NCBI RefSeq assembly: GCF_030238365.1
Contig: NZ_JASSOT010000061.1
Coordinates: forward strand, 1-64,000
DNA: 64,000 nucleotides
Direction of reading: 5' to 3'
Source of the DNA: Lelliottia wanjuensis
Lineage (GTDB): Bacteria; Pseudomonadota; Gammaproteobacteria; Enterobacterales; Enterobacteriaceae
Shown piece after piece: positions 1 through 11,031 of this stretch (its first letter is position 1; the number at the start of each line of letters is the position of its first letter). The position numbers and the translations under genes were made by a program. Under the pieces are notes generated by a model. It worked only from the letters and a program-made list of their open reading frames with translations. It was not told the origin of the DNA and did no database searches.

Positions 1-40
1 GCCAGCGTTCAATCTGAGCCATGATCAAACTCTTCAATTT
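1..40 (-). rRNA. rrs: 16S ribosomal RNA, 5' end only (partial)
   Basis: The reverse complement of these bases is the conserved mature 5' end of enterobacterial 16S rRNA, including the GAGTTTGATCATGGCTCAG primer-site sequence. The mature end is at position 40; the rest lies outside the window. Position next to clpB matches the E. coli rrnG operon. Confidence 0.97.
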
Positions 41-344
41 AAGTTTGATGCTCGTGAATTAAACTTCGTAATGAATTACGTATGTTCACTCAGAGACTTT
101 GGTATTCATTTAGCGTCTTGCGACGTTTAGAATCCATGTCACTTTGAGTGCCCACACAGATTGTCTGATAAATTGTTAAAGAGCAGTGCAACGCGGCTTT
201 CGCTCACCGTTGCGAGGTCCCGTATAATACGTTTTCCTCATTCAGAGTCAAGCGTTTAATTTCGCTTTTCTCTGTCGGCGTTCATCGCTGAACCCCTGCT
301 GCTACGGCGGCTTGCGTGCCGTTGTTCCGTGTCAGTGGAGGCGC
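41..344 (-). promoter_or_regulatory. rRNA operon leader with boxA antitermination site
   Basis: This is the transcribed leader between the P1 promoter and 16S rRNA. The minus strand carries the boxA-type element TGCTCTTTAACAATT at 171-185, the known site for NusB/NusE-dependent antitermination in enterobacterial rrn operons. The part next to 16S is the upstream half of the RNase III processing stem in the family. No protein gene is supported here. Confidence 0.85.
224..251 (-). promoter_or_regulatory. rRNA operon promoter P2
   Basis: Read on the minus strand, a -35 TTGACT (246-251) and a -10 TATTAT (224-229) are separated by 16 bases, closely resembling the E. coli rrn P2 promoter. Confidence 0.85.
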
Positions 345-400
345 ATTATAGGGAGTTATTCTGTGGCTGCAAGTGTAAATCAGAAAATAATGACTAACTG
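345..400 (-). promoter_or_regulatory. rRNA operon promoter P1 with UP-like region
   Basis: On the minus strand -35 TTGCAG (367-372) and -10 TATAAT (345-350) are separated by 16 bases, followed by a GC-rich GCGCC discriminator typical of stringently controlled rrn P1 promoters. The A+T-rich bases upstream (373-400) fit an UP element; FIS sites were not resolved. Confidence 0.85.
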
Positions 401-455
401 CTCACTTTCCAGGCAAATCATATCCCAGACATTGAGTTTCGCCTGGTTTTTAAAC

Positions 456-483
456 AAAAACGAGCCCCGGAGGGCTCGTTTTT
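456..483 (-). terminator. clpB intrinsic terminator
   Basis: On the minus strand the hairpin ACGAGCCC-TCCG-GGGCTCGT is followed by TTTTGTTT. It lies just downstream of the clpB stop codon and upstream of the co-oriented rRNA promoter P1. Confidence 0.85.
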
Positions 484-496
484 CAGGTTTTGTGAA

Positions 497-3070
497 TTAC
501 TGCACGGCCACAATTCGGTCTTCGTTCACTTCGAGACGAATGACTTTCCCTGGAATCAGCTCCCCGGAAAGGATTTGCTGTGCCAGTGGGTTTTCGATCT
601 GCTGCTGGATAGCACGTTTCAGAGGACGCGCCCCGTAAACCGGATCGTAACCATTCGCACTTAACAGTTTCAGCGCGTCGTCGGAGATATGGATCTCGTA
701 CCCACGCTCTTCGAGACGTTTATACAAACGCTGCAACTGAATCTGCGCAATAGAAGCAATGTGTTTTTCCCCAAGCGGGTGGAACACGACCACTTCATCA
801 ATACGGTTAATGAACTCCGGACGGAAGCTATGGCTAACCACGCCCAGCACCAGATCTTTCATATGACCGTAATCCAGCTCACCGAAACGTTCCTGAATCA
901 AATCGGAACCCAGGTTCGAGGTCATGATCACCACGGTGTTGCGGAAATCGACCGTTCTCCCCTGCCCGTCAGTCAGACGACCATCGTCCAGAACCTGCAG
1001 CAAGATGTTGAAAACATCCGGATGCGCTTTTTCCACTTCATCTAACAAGATGACGGAATAAGGACGACGACGAACCGCTTCAGTCAGGTAACCCCCTTCT
1101 TCATACCCGACATATCCTGGAGGCGCACCGACCAGACGCGAGACGGAGTGTTTCTCCATAAACTCGGACATATCGATACGCACCATCGCGTCGTCGCTAT
1201 CGAACATAAAGTTCGCCAGAGTTTTACACAGTTCGGTCTTACCCACACCGGTCGGCCCCAGGAACAGGAACGAACCAATCGGACGATTAGGATCGGACAA
1301 GCCCGCGCGGCTACGACGAATCGCATTCGATACCGCTTCGACGGCTTCATCCTGGCCGATGACACGGTGATGGAGATCATGCTCCATACGCAGCAGTTTT
1401 TCGCGTTCACCTTCCAGCATGCGGGCAACCGGGATCCCCGTCCAGCGCGCCAGTACATCGGCAATTTCCACATCCGTCACTTTATTACGCAGCAGACGCA
1501 TGGTTTTGCCTTCTGACTGCGTCGCCATCTCCAGCTGTTTTTCCAGTTCCGGAATTTTGCCGTACTGCAGCTCAGACATACGCGCCAGGTCGCCCACGCG
1601 ACGCGCCTGCTCAATGGCAATTTTCGCCTGCTCAAGCTCAGCCTTGATCGTCTGGGTGCCCGAAAGCGACGCTTTCTCAGCTTTCCACTCTTCTTCTAAT
1701 TCGGAATACTGACGCTCTTTGTCGTCCAGCTCCTCATTGAGCATATCCAGACGTTTTTTACTCGCCTCATCAGACTCTTTCTTCAGCGCCTGCTGTTCAA
1801 GCTTGAGCTGAATGATCCTGCGGTCGAGTCTGTCGAGCTCTTCCGGTTTCGAGTCTATCTGCATGCGAATGCTGGATGCCGCTTCATCAATCAGGTCGAT
1901 GGCTTTATCCGGCAGTTGCCTGTCAGCGATATAGCGATGAGACAATGTGGCAGCCGCCACAATCGCCGGGTCCGTAATCTGCACATGGTGATGCAACTCA
2001 TAGCGCTCTTTCAGACCACGCAAGATTGCGATGGTGTCTTCCACCGTCGGTTCAGCCACGAACACTTTCTGGAATCGACGTTCCAGCGCGGCGTCTTTTT
2101 CAATGTACTGGCGATACTCATCGAGCGTAGTCGCGCCGACGCAGTGCAGTTCACCGCGAGCCAGAGCCGGTTTCAGCATGTTCCCGGCGTCCATTGCGCC
2201 ATCGGCTTTACCGGCACCGACCATGGTGTGCAATTCGTCGATGAACAGAATGACATTCCCTTCCTGTTTCGACAGATCGTTAAGCACGCCTTTTAAACGC
2301 TCTTCGAATTCACCGCGGTATTTTGCCCCCGCCACCAGCGAACCCATATCCAGCGCCAGCACTCGGCGGCCTTTCAGCCCTTCCGGCACTTCGCCGTTGA
2401 CAATACGCTGGGCCAGACCTTCGACGATGGCAGTTTTACCGACGCCCGGTTCCCCAATCAGTACCGGGTTGTTTTTAGTACGACGCTGCAGTACCTGAAT
2501 GGTACGGCGAATCTCTTCGTCACGACCGATCACCGGATCGAGCTTGCCTTGTTCCGCACGCTCAGTCAGATCGACCGTATATTTTTTCAAAGCCTGACGT
2601 TGGTCTTCGGCTCCCTGATCGTTCACGCTTTCACCTCCACGCATTTTTTCAATCGCCTGAGTCACACTGGCGGTTGTCGCACCGGATGATTTCAGCAGAT
2701 CGGTCAGCGTACCGCGTGATTCAAGCGCCGCCAGAACAAAGAGTTCCGACGAGATAAAGTTGTCCCCACGTTTTTGCGCCAGCTTGTCGCAAAGATTCAG
2801 CACGCGCACCAGATCCTGAGAAGGCTGAACATCCCCACCGGTGCCTTCCACCTGTGGCAGACGGCTCAGTGCCTGATCGATAGCCGTGCGCAGCTCGCCA
2901 GCATTAATGCCAGCAGACGTAAGTAAAGGACGTACCGATCCCCCTTCCTGATTCAGCAAGGCGCTCATTAAATGAAGAGGTTCGATAAATTGGTTGTCGT
3001 GCCCCAGTGCGAGAGACTGGGCATCGGCGAGAGCAAGCTGGAATTTATTAGTAAGACGATCCAGACGCAT
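497..3070 (-). CDS. clpB: ClpB AAA+ disaggregase chaperone
   Basis: ATP-driven hexameric chaperone that pulls polypeptides out of aggregates together with DnaK/DnaJ/GrpE in the cytosol. The 857-residue product matches E. coli ClpB in length. It has an N-terminal repeat domain (about 1-145), NBD1 with Walker A GEPGVGKT near 206, a long coiled-coil middle domain (about 410-520), and NBD2 with GPTGVGKT near 605. The start at 3070 is preferred over the in-frame ATG at 3082, because that upstream ATG lies within the GGGAGGAG ribosome-binding site of the 3070 start. A GTG at codon 149 (2624-2626) is preceded by GGAGGT, the known internal start of the short ClpB isoform. A sigma-32 promoter lies upstream and a terminator downstream. 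Confidence 0.98.
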   Translation of the reverse strand: MRLDRLTNKFQLALADAQSLALGHDNQFIEPLHLMSALLNQEGGSVRPLLTSAGINAGELRTAIDQALSRLPQVEGTGGDVQPSQDLVRVLNLCDKLAQKRGDNFISSELFVLAALESRGTLTDLLKSSGATTASVTQAIEKMRGGESVNDQGAEDQRQALKKYTVDLTERAEQGKLDPVIGRDEEIRRTIQVLQRRTKNNPVLIGEPGVGKTAIVEGLAQRIVNGEVPEGLKGRRVLALDMGSLVAGAKYRGEFEERLKGVLNDLSKQEGNVILFIDELHTMVGAGKADGAMDAGNMLKPALARGELHCVGATTLDEYRQYIEKDAALERRFQKVFVAEPTVEDTIAILRGLKERYELHHHVQITDPAIVAAATLSHRYIADRQLPDKAIDLIDEAASSIRMQIDSKPEELDRLDRRIIQLKLEQQALKKESDEASKKRLDMLNEELDDKERQYSELEEEWKAEKASLSGTQTIKAELEQAKIAIEQARRVGDLARMSELQYGKIPELEKQLEMATQSEGKTMRLLRNKVTDVEIADVLARWTGIPVARMLEGEREKLLRMEHDLHHRVIGQDEAVEAVSNAIRRSRAGLSDPNRPIGSFLFLGPTGVGKTELCKTLANFMFDSDDAMVRIDMSEFMEKHSVSRLVGAPPGYVGYEEGGYLTEAVRRRPYSVILLDEVEKAHPDVFNILLQVLDDGRLTDGQGRTVDFRNTVVIMTSNLGSDLIQERFGELDYGHMKDLVLGVVSHSFRPEFINRIDEVVVFHPLGEKHIASIAQIQLQRLYKRLEERGYEIHISDDALKLLSANGYDPVYGARPLKRAIQQQIENPLAQQILSGELIPGKVIRLEVNEDRIVAVQ

Positions 3071-3108
3071 AACTCCTCCCATAACAGGTCAAATTTGCTA
3101 CTGGAGAT

Positions 3109-3137
3109 TAAATGAGGTCATCCCTCAATTATTCAAG
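3109..3137 (-). promoter_or_regulatory. Sigma-32 heat-shock promoter of clpB
   Basis: On the minus strand CTTGAA (3132-3137), a 14-base spacer and CCTCATTTA (3109-3117) match the RpoH consensus CTTGAAA/CCCCATNT, about 40 bases upstream of the clpB start. Confidence 0.85.
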
Positions 3138-3199
3138 GTTAATGACCTGAATTATGCGAAAAGAAAACGGCGCGTGCCGGATCGTCTTGATTCGTTAGG

Positions 3200-3931
3200 T
3201 TATATCAGCCAAATGAAACTTGCCATACGACCTGTGGTTTTGTCGCGACGATAAGAGAAAAAATCACCCTTTTCGGTGAAGGTACAGCGATCGCCACCGA
3301 AGATCTGCGTCACACCGACATTGCCCAGACGCTGACGGGCAAGCTGATAGATATCGGCCAGATATTTATCCCCTGTCGGTTGGAACGCGCTGACGGCTTG
3401 CGGATCTTGTTCGATAAAGGCTTCCCGCACTTCAGGGCCGACTTCAAAAGCCATCGGACCGATGGCCGGACCGAGCCATGCGATGATATTGCCTGGAGCA
3501 TCATCAAAGCAGGCGACCGTCTCTTCCAGCACACCCGCGCACAGCCCCCGCCATCCGGCATGGGCTGCGGCCACTTCGGTGCCCGCACGGTTACAAAACA
3601 GAACCGGCAAACAGTCGGCGGTCATCACGGCACAAACTGTCCCGGGCGTATTGCTGTAGGATGCATCGGCGCGTTTAGAAGCATAGGGTTCCCCCGTCAG
3701 CTTCAACACATCTTTGCCGTGCACCTGCTCAAGCCATACGGGTTTTGACGGCAAATTCCCTGCCGCAAACATGCGCTTGCGATTCTCTTCAACGTCTTCA
3801 GGGTTATCACCACAGTGAGCCCCCAGATTCAATGACGCCCATGCATCGTGACTCACGCCACCCACACGGGTTGAGCTACAGGCTGCCACGCCTGCAGGAA
3901 TTGGCCACTCCGGGACAATCAGTTTGGTCAT
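3200..3931 (-). CDS. pgeF: Peptidoglycan editing factor PgeF (YfiH, multicopper polyphenol oxidase fold)
   Basis: Cytosolic enzyme of the DUF152/laccase-domain family. The E. coli protein acts as an editing amidase that removes L-Ser wrongly attached to UDP-MurNAc in place of L-Ala. The 243-residue length is standard. The catalytic zinc-site residues are all visible: His71 (QVHG), Cys107 (TADCLP) and His124 (AAAHAGWRG). Its start overlaps the end of rluD by 4 bases, so the two genes are cotranscribed and probably translationally coupled, as in E. coli. Confidence 0.95.
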   Translation of the reverse strand: MTKLIVPEWPIPAGVAACSSTRVGGVSHDAWASLNLGAHCGDNPEDVEENRKRMFAAGNLPSKPVWLEQVHGKDVLKLTGEPYASKRADASYSNTPGTVCAVMTADCLPVLFCNRAGTEVAAAHAGWRGLCAGVLEETVACFDDAPGNIIAWLGPAIGPMAFEVGPEVREAFIEQDPQAVSAFQPTGDKYLADIYQLARQRLGNVGVTQIFGGDRCTFTEKGDFFSYRRDKTTGRMASFIWLI

Positions 3932-4908
3932 AACCAGTCCACTTTATCCTTATGTTCTTCAAAGTCTGCGCGCATCGCAGCGATGAGATCGACCATATCC
4001 TGTGGGATTGGCGCATGCCATTCCATTTCGATACCGGTGATCGGGTGATAGAGACGCAGCATCGTTGCATGCAACGCCTGGCGGTCGAATTTACGCAGAG
4101 TGCTGATAAACTCTTCCGATGCGCCCTTCGGCGGACGCGGACGGCCACCGTAAACCTGATCGCCCACCAGCGGATGGGTGATATGGGACATGTGCACACG
4201 GATCTGGTGAGTACGGCCCGTTTCCAGACGCAGACGCAGGCGCGTATGAATGCGGAAATGTTCCATGATGCGGTAGTGCGTTACCGCTGGTTTCCCCATC
4301 GGATGCACCGACATATGGGTACGTTTGGTCGGGTGACGGCTGATCGGCTCTTCTACCGTGCCGCCGGACGTCATGTGACCAATCGCCACGGCCTCATATT
4401 CACGGGTGATTTCACGCAGCTGCAGCGACTCCACCAGACGGGTCTGGGCAGGGACTGTTTTCGCGACCACCATCAAACCGGTGGTGTCTTTATCCAGACG
4501 GTGAACGATGCCCGCACGCGGTACGTCAACAATCGGCGGATAATAATGAAGCAGCGCATTCAGTACGGTGCCATCAGGATTACCGGCGCCAGGATGCACG
4601 ACCAGGCCGCGCGGTTTGTTGATCACCAGAATGTCGTCATCTTCATAGACGATTTCTAACGGGATATCCTGCGCCTCGAAGCGGACTTCTTCTTCTATTT
4701 CAGCATTGATGGCGACGGCTTCCCCACCTAACACTTTCTCTTTTGGCTTGTCCCATACTTTGCCGTTAACCAGCACGCGCTGGTCAAGAATCCATTCTTT
4801 TATGCGTGAACGCGAATAATCAGGGAACATTTCGGCCAAAGCTTGATCTAAGCGTTGACCGAGCTGATTTTCGGAGACTGTTGCGGTGAGTTCTACTCGT
4901 TGTGCCAT
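3928..4908 (-). CDS. rluD: 23S rRNA pseudouridine(1911/1915/1917) synthase RluD
   Basis: RluA-family pseudouridine synthase that modifies three uridines in the helix 69 loop of 23S rRNA, important for ribosome assembly and termination. The 326-residue protein has an N-terminal S4 RNA-binding domain (about 18-80) and the catalytic core with the motif HRLDKDTTG near 137, whose Asp is the nucleophile. It is divergent from bamD and overlaps pgeF downstream, matching E. coli order. Confidence 0.97.
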   Translation of the reverse strand: MAQRVELTATVSENQLGQRLDQALAEMFPDYSRSRIKEWILDQRVLVNGKVWDKPKEKVLGGEAVAINAEIEEEVRFEAQDIPLEIVYEDDDILVINKPRGLVVHPGAGNPDGTVLNALLHYYPPIVDVPRAGIVHRLDKDTTGLMVVAKTVPAQTRLVESLQLREITREYEAVAIGHMTSGGTVEEPISRHPTKRTHMSVHPMGKPAVTHYRIMEHFRIHTRLRLRLETGRTHQIRVHMSHITHPLVGDQVYGGRPRPPKGASEEFISTLRKFDRQALHATMLRLYHPITGIEMEWHAPIPQDMVDLIAAMRADFEEHKDKVDWL

Positions 4909-5038
4909 AGACTGCTTCTTCGTTTAACGTTGGGTTTTACGGCTTTGCCGTATAATATAGTGTGCTATTGTAGCTGGTCTTAATCGGGAGCAGGAAAGAG
5001 ATTCTCCCGGACAAACATTTGAGGAAAGTCAAAACGTC

Positions 5039-5776
5039 ATGACGCGCATGAAATATCTGGTGGCAGCGGCCACGTTGAGCCTGGCTTTGGTGGGCTGCTC
5101 CGGTTCAAATGAACAGGTCCCTGACAATCCGCCGAATGAAATCTATGCGACTGCACAACAAAAACTGCAGGACGGTAACTGGAAACAGGCGATAACGCAA
5201 CTGGAAGCGCTGGATAATCGTTATCCATTTGGTCCGTATTCCCAACAGGTACAATTAGATCTCATCTACGCCTACTACAAAAATGCCGATCTGCCGCTGG
5301 CTCAGGCTGCCATCGATCGCTTCATCCGTCTGAACCCGACTCATCCGAACATCGATTATGTCATGTACATGCGCGGCCTGACCAACATGGCTCTGGATGA
5401 CAGTGCTCTGCAGGGTTTCTTCGGTGTTGATCGTTCTGACCGTGACCCGCAGCACGCGCGTGACGCCTTCAATGACTTCTCCAAGCTGGTGCGTGGCTAT
5501 CCGAACAGTCAGTACATCACCGATGCCACCAAGCGTCTGGTGTTCCTGAAAGATCGTCTGTCCAAATATGAGTACTCCGTCGCTGAGTATTACACGCGTC
5601 GTGGTGCATGGGTTGCCGTGGTTAACCGCGTCGAAGGCATGCTGCGTGATTACCCGGATACCCAGGCCACTCGCGATGGCTTGAAGCTGATGGAAAACGC
5701 ATACCGTCAGATGCAGATGAACGCGCAGGCTGAAAAAGTCGCGAAGATCATTGCCGCTAACAGCAGCAATACCTGA
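5039..5776 (+). CDS. bamD: Outer membrane protein assembly factor BamD
   Basis: Essential lipoprotein of the BAM complex that inserts beta-barrel proteins into the outer membrane. A signal peptide ends in the lipobox LVGC with the acylated Cys at residue 20. The mature protein has five TPR-like repeats, including the [17 protein letters not shown] and [16 protein letters not shown] segments. Length 245 equals E. coli BamD (YfiO). GAGGAAAG lies upstream of the start, and a strong terminator follows directly. Confidence 0.98.
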   Translation: MTRMKYLVAAATLSLALVGCSGSNEQVPDNPPNEIYATAQQKLQDGNWKQAITQLEALDNRYPFGPYSQQVQLDLIYAYYKNADLPLAQAAIDRFIRLNPTHPNIDYVMYMRGLTNMALDDSALQGFFGVDRSDRDPQHARDAFNDFSKLVRGYPNSQYITDATKRLVFLKDRLSKYEYSVAEYYTRRGAWVAVVNRVEGMLRDYPDTQATRDGLKLMENAYRQMQMNAQAEKVAKIIAANSSNT

Positions 5777-5791
5777 TCGTTCCCCAAATGC

Positions 5792-5823
5792 AAAACGGCA
5801 GCCCAAGGGCTGCCGTTTTTTTA
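5792..5823 (+). terminator. bamD intrinsic terminator
   Basis: Near-perfect hairpin AAAACGGCAGCCC-AA-GGGCTGCCGTTTT followed by a run of T, 16 bases after the bamD stop. Confidence 0.92.
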
Positions 5824-5964
5824 TCCATTATGGTCACTCGCAGAAGCGGTTTCGTACCGACCAATCCTATCAACTATGGCCGCAATTCCTGAGTTCGACA
5901 AGGTAAAATTCGCCTGTTCCTGTCTTTCCTCACAAAAAAGCTTCCTTGACAAAAAGTGACAAAA

Positions 5965-6387
<423 letters not shown>

Positions 6388-6410
6388 TCCTTTAAATTGA
6401 GTGTCCCGCT

Positions 6411-6435
6411 AACGCGCCTCCGGGCGCGTTTTTTA
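6411..6435 (+). terminator. raiA intrinsic terminator
   Basis: Hairpin AACGCGCC-TCCG-GGCGCGTT followed by a T run, 24 bases after the raiA stop codon. Confidence 0.9.
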
Positions 6436-6465
6436 TTGACAGGATGAAAACAGTACGGGTACTTT
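6436..6465 (+). promoter_or_regulatory. pheL-pheA promoter
   Basis: TTGACA (6436-6441) directly abuts the raiA terminator. A weak -10 TACTTT (6460-6465) follows after an 18-base spacer. Placement upstream of pheL agrees with the E. coli pheA promoter. Confidence 0.65.
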
Positions 6466-6491
6466 AAAGGTCTCAATCACAGGATGAACTC

Positions 6492-6539
6492 ATGACACAC
6501 ACTCCGTTTTTCTTCGCATTCTTTTTTACCTTCCCCTGA
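6492..6539 (+). CDS. pheL: pheA operon leader peptide PheL
   Basis: A 15-codon leader with seven Phe codons (residues 6-8, 10-12 and 14), reading [15 protein letters not shown]. It differs from E. coli PheL only near the N-terminus. Ribosome stalling at the Phe codons when charged tRNA-Phe is low sets antiterminator versus terminator folding upstream of pheA. The upstream ATG at 6484 is closed by a stop after three codons, so 6492 is the start. Too short for routine ORF finding. Confidence 0.95.
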   Translation: MTHTPFFFAFFFTFP

Positions 6540-6585
6540 ATGGGAGGCGTTTCGTCGTGTGATAAAGAATGCGAAGACGAACAAC

Positions 6586-6614
6586 AAGGCCTCCCACACC
6601 GGGGGGCCTTTTTT
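6586..6614 (+). terminator. pheA transcription attenuator
   Basis: Stem AAGGCCTCCC with GGGGGGCCTT, loop ACACC, then a T run. It ends about 30 bases before pheA. It is the regulated terminator that works with pheL. Confidence 0.92.
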
Positions 6615-6645
6615 ATTGATAACAATAAACGAAATAGGCAACGCT

Positions 6646-7806
6646 ATGACATCGGAAAACCCGTTACTGGATCTGCGAGTAAAAATCAGCGCACTGGATG
6701 AAAAACTGCTGGCGCTGCTGGCCGAACGCCGTACCCTGGCCGTCGAAGTGGGCAAAGCCAAGCTGGACTCCCACCGCCCGGTACGCGACATCGATCGTGA
6801 GCGCGATCTGCTGGAGCGACTGATCGAGCTGGGTAAAGCACACCATCTTGATGCCCACTACATCACTCGCCTGTTCCAGCTGATCATCGAAGATTCCGTC
6901 CTGACCCAGCAAGCGCTGCTGCAACAACATCTGAATAAAACCAATCCGCACTCCGCGCGCGTGGCATTCCTCGGACCAAAAGGCTCTTACTCGCATCTGG
7001 CGGCGCGCCAGTATGCCGCCCGCCATTTCGAAGAGTTCATTGAAAGCGGCTGCGCGAAATTTGCCGATATCTTTAATCAGGTCGAAACCGGACAAGCGGA
7101 CTATGCCGTCGTGCCGATCGAAAACACCAGCTCCGGCGCCATTAACGATGTCTATGATCTGCTCCAGCACACCAGCCTGTCGCTGGTTGGCGAGCTGAAC
7201 ATTCCGATTGATCACTGCGTACTGGTTTCTGGCTCAACCGATCTCAGCCAGATCGATACGGTCTACAGCCATCCGCAGCCGTTCCAGCAGTGCAGCCAGT
7301 TCCTGAATCGCTATCCGCACTGGAAAATTGAGTACACCGAAAGTACCTCAGCGGCGATGGAAAAGGTGGCGCAGGCGAACTCTCCACGTGTTGCCGCGCT
7401 CGGCAACGAAGCGGGCGGCGCGTTGTATGGCCTGCAGGTACTGGAGCGCAACCTGGCGAACCAGACGCAGAACATTACCCGCTTCGTGGTACTGGCGCGT
7501 AAAGCGATTGATGTGTCCGACCAGGTTCCGGCGAAAACGACGCTGCTGATGGCAACCGGCCAACAGGCAGGTGCCCTGGTTGAAGCCCTGCTGGTGTTAC
7601 GTAATCACAATCTGATCATGACCAAGCTGGAATCCCGTCCGATTAACGGGAATCCATGGGAAGAGATGTTCTATCTCGATATCCAGGCCAACCTGAAATC
7701 AACGTCCATGCAGAACGCCCTGCGCGAACTGGGCGAAATCACCCGCTCAATGAAAGTACTGGGCTGCTATCCGGGCGAAAACGTGGTGCCGGTCGATCCG
7801 GTTTAA
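6646..7806 (+). CDS. pheA: Bifunctional chorismate mutase / prephenate dehydratase (P-protein)
   Basis: Converts chorismate to prephenate and then phenylpyruvate for phenylalanine synthesis. The 386 residues comprise an AroQ chorismate mutase domain (about 1-95, [17 protein letters not shown]), a prephenate dehydratase domain (about 105-285, [10 protein letters not shown]) and a C-terminal ACT domain with the ESRP motif that binds Phe for feedback inhibition. The start at 6646 is downstream of the attenuator, and an in-frame extension to 6559 would cross the terminator hairpin. The stop overlaps the stop of the convergent SMP-30 gene by 4 bases. Confidence 0.98.
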   Translation: MTSENPLLDLRVKISALDEKLLALLAERRTLAVEVGKAKLDSHRPVRDIDRERDLLERLIELGKAHHLDAHYITRLFQLIIEDSVLTQQALLQQHLNKTNPHSARVAFLGPKGSYSHLAARQYAARHFEEFIESGCAKFADIFNQVETGQADYAVVPIENTSSGAINDVYDLLQHTSLSLVGELNIPIDHCVLVSGSTDLSQIDTVYSHPQPFQQCSQFLNRYPHWKIEYTESTSAAMEKVAQANSPRVAALGNEAGGALYGLQVLERNLANQTQNITRFVVLARKAIDVSDQVPAKTTLLMATGQQAGALVEALLVLRNHNLIMTKLESRPINGNPWEEMFYLDIQANLKSTSMQNALRELGEITRSMKVLGCYPGENVVPVDPV

Positions 7807-8675
7807 CGTTCGACAAGCCGGCTTTTCTTCATCCCTGCCACGCTGACGGGCAGGGTGAAGATCGCCCCGGAGAGCGGATAGTCCGCCACTTCCTGACTAT
7901 CCATATTTTCGCGCGTAGTGGTGATAAACAGCGTTTTCATCTCATTGCCGCCAAAACAGACCATCGTCGGGCAACGCACCGGCAGGCGATACTCTTCCAG
8001 CTGTTCGCCCTGCGGGGAAAATCGCGCAATACGCCAGCCATCAAACAACGCGCTCCAGTAACAGCCCTCGACATCCATCGCTGCCCCATCAGGAATGCCC
8101 TCGCCCTCCTCGAACCGGCGAAACACCTCACGCGCCCCCGGCTCGCCCTGCTCATTCAGCGGCGTACGGTAGATCACGCGATTCGGCGTGTCGGAGGTGA
8201 ACATCCACCGTTTGTCCGGACTAAACGCGAGGCCGTTGTGCCCGTGAATATCACACTGAATCACTTTCGGCGTCAGGTCGTTATCAATGCGCATCAGCAT
8301 CGCGCCGTTGTAATCGCCCGGCCCCCAAAACGTGCCGGCATAAAAACGCCCGAGGTGATCGGTTCCGCCATCGTTAAAACGAGCCAGCTGAGGATTCGAC
8401 GGGTTATCGCAGACTTTACGCTGGAGCAGGCCATGCTTATCCGTCAGCCAGATCGCGTTACGCATCGCGACGATAAACCCGCCCTTTTCGCGTATGGCAA
8501 AACAGCCGACCTCTTCATGGAAGGAGAGAACAGAGTGTTGACCAGAAGAGAGATGATAGCGATGAATTTCGCCTTCCAGAATATCGGCCCAATAGAGCGC
8601 ATTCTCGCTCTCGCTCCAGGTCGGGCATTCCGGTAAGTGCCCGGTGTAATCGAATAAAACCTGCGGTTCAGCCAT
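7803..8675 (-). CDS. SMP-30/gluconolactonase/LRE-family protein (regucalcin-like)
   Basis: A 290-residue six-bladed propeller lactonase-family protein. The metal-binding residues of SMP-30 are recognisable: Glu16 (LPECPTW), Asn101 (ARFNDG), Asn147 ([11 protein letters not shown]) and Asp196 (IPDGAAMD). Members hydrolyse sugar lactones such as gluconolactone; the substrate here is unknown. E. coli lacks a gene at this spot between pheA and tyrA. It sits just downstream of the tyrA terminator on the same strand, so it needs readthrough or its own promoter. Its last 4 bases overlap the pheA stop (TTAA shared). Confidence 0.85.
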   Translation of the reverse strand: MAEPQVLFDYTGHLPECPTWSESENALYWADILEGEIHRYHLSSGQHSVLSFHEEVGCFAIREKGGFIVAMRNAIWLTDKHGLLQRKVCDNPSNPQLARFNDGGTDHLGRFYAGTFWGPGDYNGAMLMRIDNDLTPKVIQCDIHGHNGLAFSPDKRWMFTSDTPNRVIYRTPLNEQGEPGAREVFRRFEEGEGIPDGAAMDVEGCYWSALFDGWRIARFSPQGEQLEEYRLPVRCPTMVCFGGNEMKTLFITTTRENMDSQEVADYPLSGAIFTLPVSVAGMKKSRLVER

Positions 8676-8689
8676 GACAAATCCCCAAA

Positions 8690-8717
8690 ATAAAAAAAGC
8701 CAGCAGTGCTGGCTTTT
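8690..8717 (-). terminator. tyrA intrinsic terminator
   Basis: On the minus strand AAAAGCCAGC and GCTGGCTTTT form a stem with a 3-base loop, followed by TTTTATTTT. It closes the aroF-tyrA operon ahead of the SMP-30 gene. Confidence 0.85.
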
Positions 8718-8735
8718 AGTATATACATCATCGGA

Positions 8736-9857
8736 TTACTGGCGACTATCGTTCGCCTGGCGTAACAGGGTACGGCTCTCGCTCTGGAAGCGCTTCGCGT
8801 AATCGCCGAACCAGTGCTCCACCTTGCGGAAACTGTCGATAAACGCCTGCTTATCGCCCTGCTCCAGCAGCGCTATCGCTTCACCAAAGCGCTGGTAGTA
8901 GCGTTTGATCAGCGCCAGATTATTCTCTGACGACATAATAATGTCCGCATACAACTGCGGATCCTGGGCAAACAGACGCCCGACCATCGCCAGCTCCAGG
9001 CGGTAAATCGGCGAGGAGAGCGCCAGCAACTGCTCCAGCTGCACGTTCTCTTCCGCCAGATGCAGGCCGTAAGCGAAGGTCGCAAAGTGGCGCAGCGCCT
9101 GAATGAAGGCCATGTTCTGATCGTGCTCTACCGCGCTGATGCGGTGCAGACGTGCGCCCCACACCTGAATCTGTTCCAGGAACCACTGGTACGCTTCCGG
9201 TTGACGACCGTCGCAGTAGACCACAACCTGTTTCGCCAGACTGCCGCTGTCCGGGCCGAACATTGGGTGCAAGCCCAGCACCGGCCCGTTATGGGCTGCC
9301 AGCATCGCCTGCAGCGGTCCGTTCTTCACGGAGGCCAAATCCACCAGAATGCAATCTTCCGGCAGAGGCGGAAGTTTGCCGATAATCTCTTCGGTCACAT
9401 GAATCGGCACGCTGACGATCACCATGCCCGCATCGGCCATCAGCTCTGGCGCACGCGCCCAGTCTTCTTTTTCAAGAATGCGCACCTGGTAGCCAGAAAG
9501 CGTCAGCATCTTCTCAAACAGACGCCCCATCTGACCGCCGCCGCCGACGATCACCACCGGACGCAGCGACGGACAGAGGGTTTTAAAGCCCTTATCGTTT
9601 TCGCTGGAGTAGGATTCACGCATCACGCGACGCAGGACATCTTCAATCAGATCGGGAGAAACGCCCATCGCCTGGGCCTCATGACGTCGGGATGCCAGCA
9701 TCGACGCTTCGCGCTCTGGCACGTAAATCGGCAAACCGTATTTACTTTTGACTTCCCCGACTTCAGCAACCAGTGACATCCGGCGCGCCAGCAAATCCAG
9801 CAGCGCCTTATCCACCTCATCAATTTGATCGCGTAGTGCGGTCAATTCTGCAACCAT
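8736..9857 (-). CDS. tyrA: Bifunctional chorismate mutase / prephenate dehydrogenase (T-protein)
   Basis: Makes 4-hydroxyphenylpyruvate from chorismate via prephenate for tyrosine synthesis. The 373-residue protein has an N-terminal AroQ mutase (about 1-90), then an NAD-binding dehydrogenase with VGGGGQMG near 105 and the catalytic region GLHPMFGPD near 195. It lies 10 bases after aroF, forming the TyrR-controlled aroF-tyrA operon. Confidence 0.98.
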   Translation of the reverse strand: MVAELTALRDQIDEVDKALLDLLARRMSLVAEVGEVKSKYGLPIYVPEREASMLASRRHEAQAMGVSPDLIEDVLRRVMRESYSSENDKGFKTLCPSLRPVVIVGGGGQMGRLFEKMLTLSGYQVRILEKEDWARAPELMADAGMVIVSVPIHVTEEIIGKLPPLPEDCILVDLASVKNGPLQAMLAAHNGPVLGLHPMFGPDSGSLAKQVVVYCDGRQPEAYQWFLEQIQVWGARLHRISAVEHDQNMAFIQALRHFATFAYGLHLAEENVQLEQLLALSSPIYRLELAMVGRLFAQDPQLYADIIMSSENNLALIKRYYQRFGEAIALLEQGDKQAFIDSFRKVEHWFGDYAKRFQSESRTLLRQANDSRQ

Positions 9858-9867
9858 AACAAACCTC

Positions 9868-10938
9868 TTAAGCCAGACGCGTCGCCAGCTGGCCGTTCAA
9901 ATCTTTGTGGATCTCACGCAGCAGCGCGTCAGTCGCTTCCCAACTGATGCACGCATCCGTGACGGAGACGCCGTGTTTCATGGCGCTGCGCGGCTGTTCG
10001 GATGACTGATTACCCTCGTGGATATTACTCTCAATCATCAGACCGATAATCGAACGGTTGCCATCTTTGATTTGCGCGACAACGGATTCCGCTACCGCAG
10101 GCTGGCGACGGTAATCTTTATTGGAGTTACCATGGCTGCAATCTACCATCAGAGCCGGGCGCAGTCCCGCCTGTTCCATCTCTTTTTCGCACTGTGCAAC
10201 ATCTGCCGGGCTGTAGTTTGGAGCTTTACCGCCGCGCAGGATCACGTGACCATCCGGGTTGCCCTGAGTTTGCAGCAGGCAAACCTGGCCGGCCTGGTTG
10301 ATCCCGACAAAACGGTGCGGCATCGCCGCAGCGCGCATGGCGTTGATCGCCGTTGCCAGACTTCCGTCAGTGCCGTTCTTAAACCCAACCGGCATCGACA
10401 GACCAGAGGCCATCTCGCGGTGAGTCTGTGATTCTGTGGTGCGCGCACCAATCGCGGACCAGCTAAACAGATCGCCCAGGTATTGCGGGCTGTTCGGATC
10501 GAGCGCTTCAGTCGCCAGCGGCAGCCCCATGTTCACCAGCTCCACCAGCAGACGACGCGCGATCTTCAGACCGGCTTCCACATCAAACGAGCCATCCATG
10601 TGCGGATCGTTAATCAATCCTTTCCAGCCCACGGTGGTACGAGGTTTTTCAAAATAGACGCGCATGACCAGGTAGAGGCTATCGCTGACCTCCTCTGCTA
10701 ATGCTTTAAATCGACGAGCGTATTCAATCGCGGTTTCAGGATCGTGTATGGAGCAAGGCCCGCATACCACCAGCAGACGCGGATCGCGACCGGCAATGAT
10801 GTTGGAGATGGTCTGGCGGGAGTGCTCGATCTGCGCTTCCTGTTCAGAGCTCAGCGGGAATTCCTGCTTCAACTGATCGGGCGTGATCAAAACCTGTTCG
10901 TCGGTAATATGTACGTTGTTCAGCGCGTCTTTTTGCAT
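9868..10938 (-). CDS. aroF: 3-deoxy-7-phosphoheptulonate synthase, tyrosine-sensitive
   Basis: First shikimate-pathway enzyme (DAHP synthase), joining phosphoenolpyruvate and erythrose 4-phosphate. The AroF isozyme is feedback-inhibited by tyrosine. The 356 residues include the class I motifs [25 protein letters not shown] and [10 protein letters not shown]. The start at 10938 (MQKDALNN) matches E. coli. The longer in-frame extension to 11040 would run through the promoter. TyrR boxes lie upstream and tyrA follows. Confidence 0.98.
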   Translation of the reverse strand: MQKDALNNVHITDEQVLITPDQLKQEFPLSSEQEAQIEHSRQTISNIIAGRDPRLLVVCGPCSIHDPETAIEYARRFKALAEEVSDSLYLVMRVYFEKPRTTVGWKGLINDPHMDGSFDVEAGLKIARRLLVELVNMGLPLATEALDPNSPQYLGDLFSWSAIGARTTESQTHREMASGLSMPVGFKNGTDGSLATAINAMRAAAMPHRFVGINQAGQVCLLQTQGNPDGHVILRGGKAPNYSPADVAQCEKEMEQAGLRPALMVDCSHGNSNKDYRRQPAVAESVVAQIKDGNRSIIGLMIESNIHEGNQSSEQPRSAMKHGVSVTDACISWEATDALLREIHKDLNGQLATRLA

Positions 10939-10999
10939 GATGGCGATCCTGTAATGCTCGTTTGCGATAGTGGTTTCCTCGATGAGGTGAACACACAAT

Positions 11000-11027
11000 A
11001 TCATACCTAGTAAAGATTTCAATCCAA
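11000..11027 (-). promoter_or_regulatory. aroF promoter
   Basis: On the minus strand TTGGAT (11022-11027), 16 bases, TATGAT (11000-11005). It is placed about 60 bases upstream of aroF and directly next to a TyrR box. Confidence 0.6.
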
Positions 11028-11031
11028 AATA

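Noticed and set aside
3071..3082. clpB start at 3082
   Set aside because: That ATG lies within the ribosome-binding site for 3070, and 3070 gives the standard 857-residue protein.
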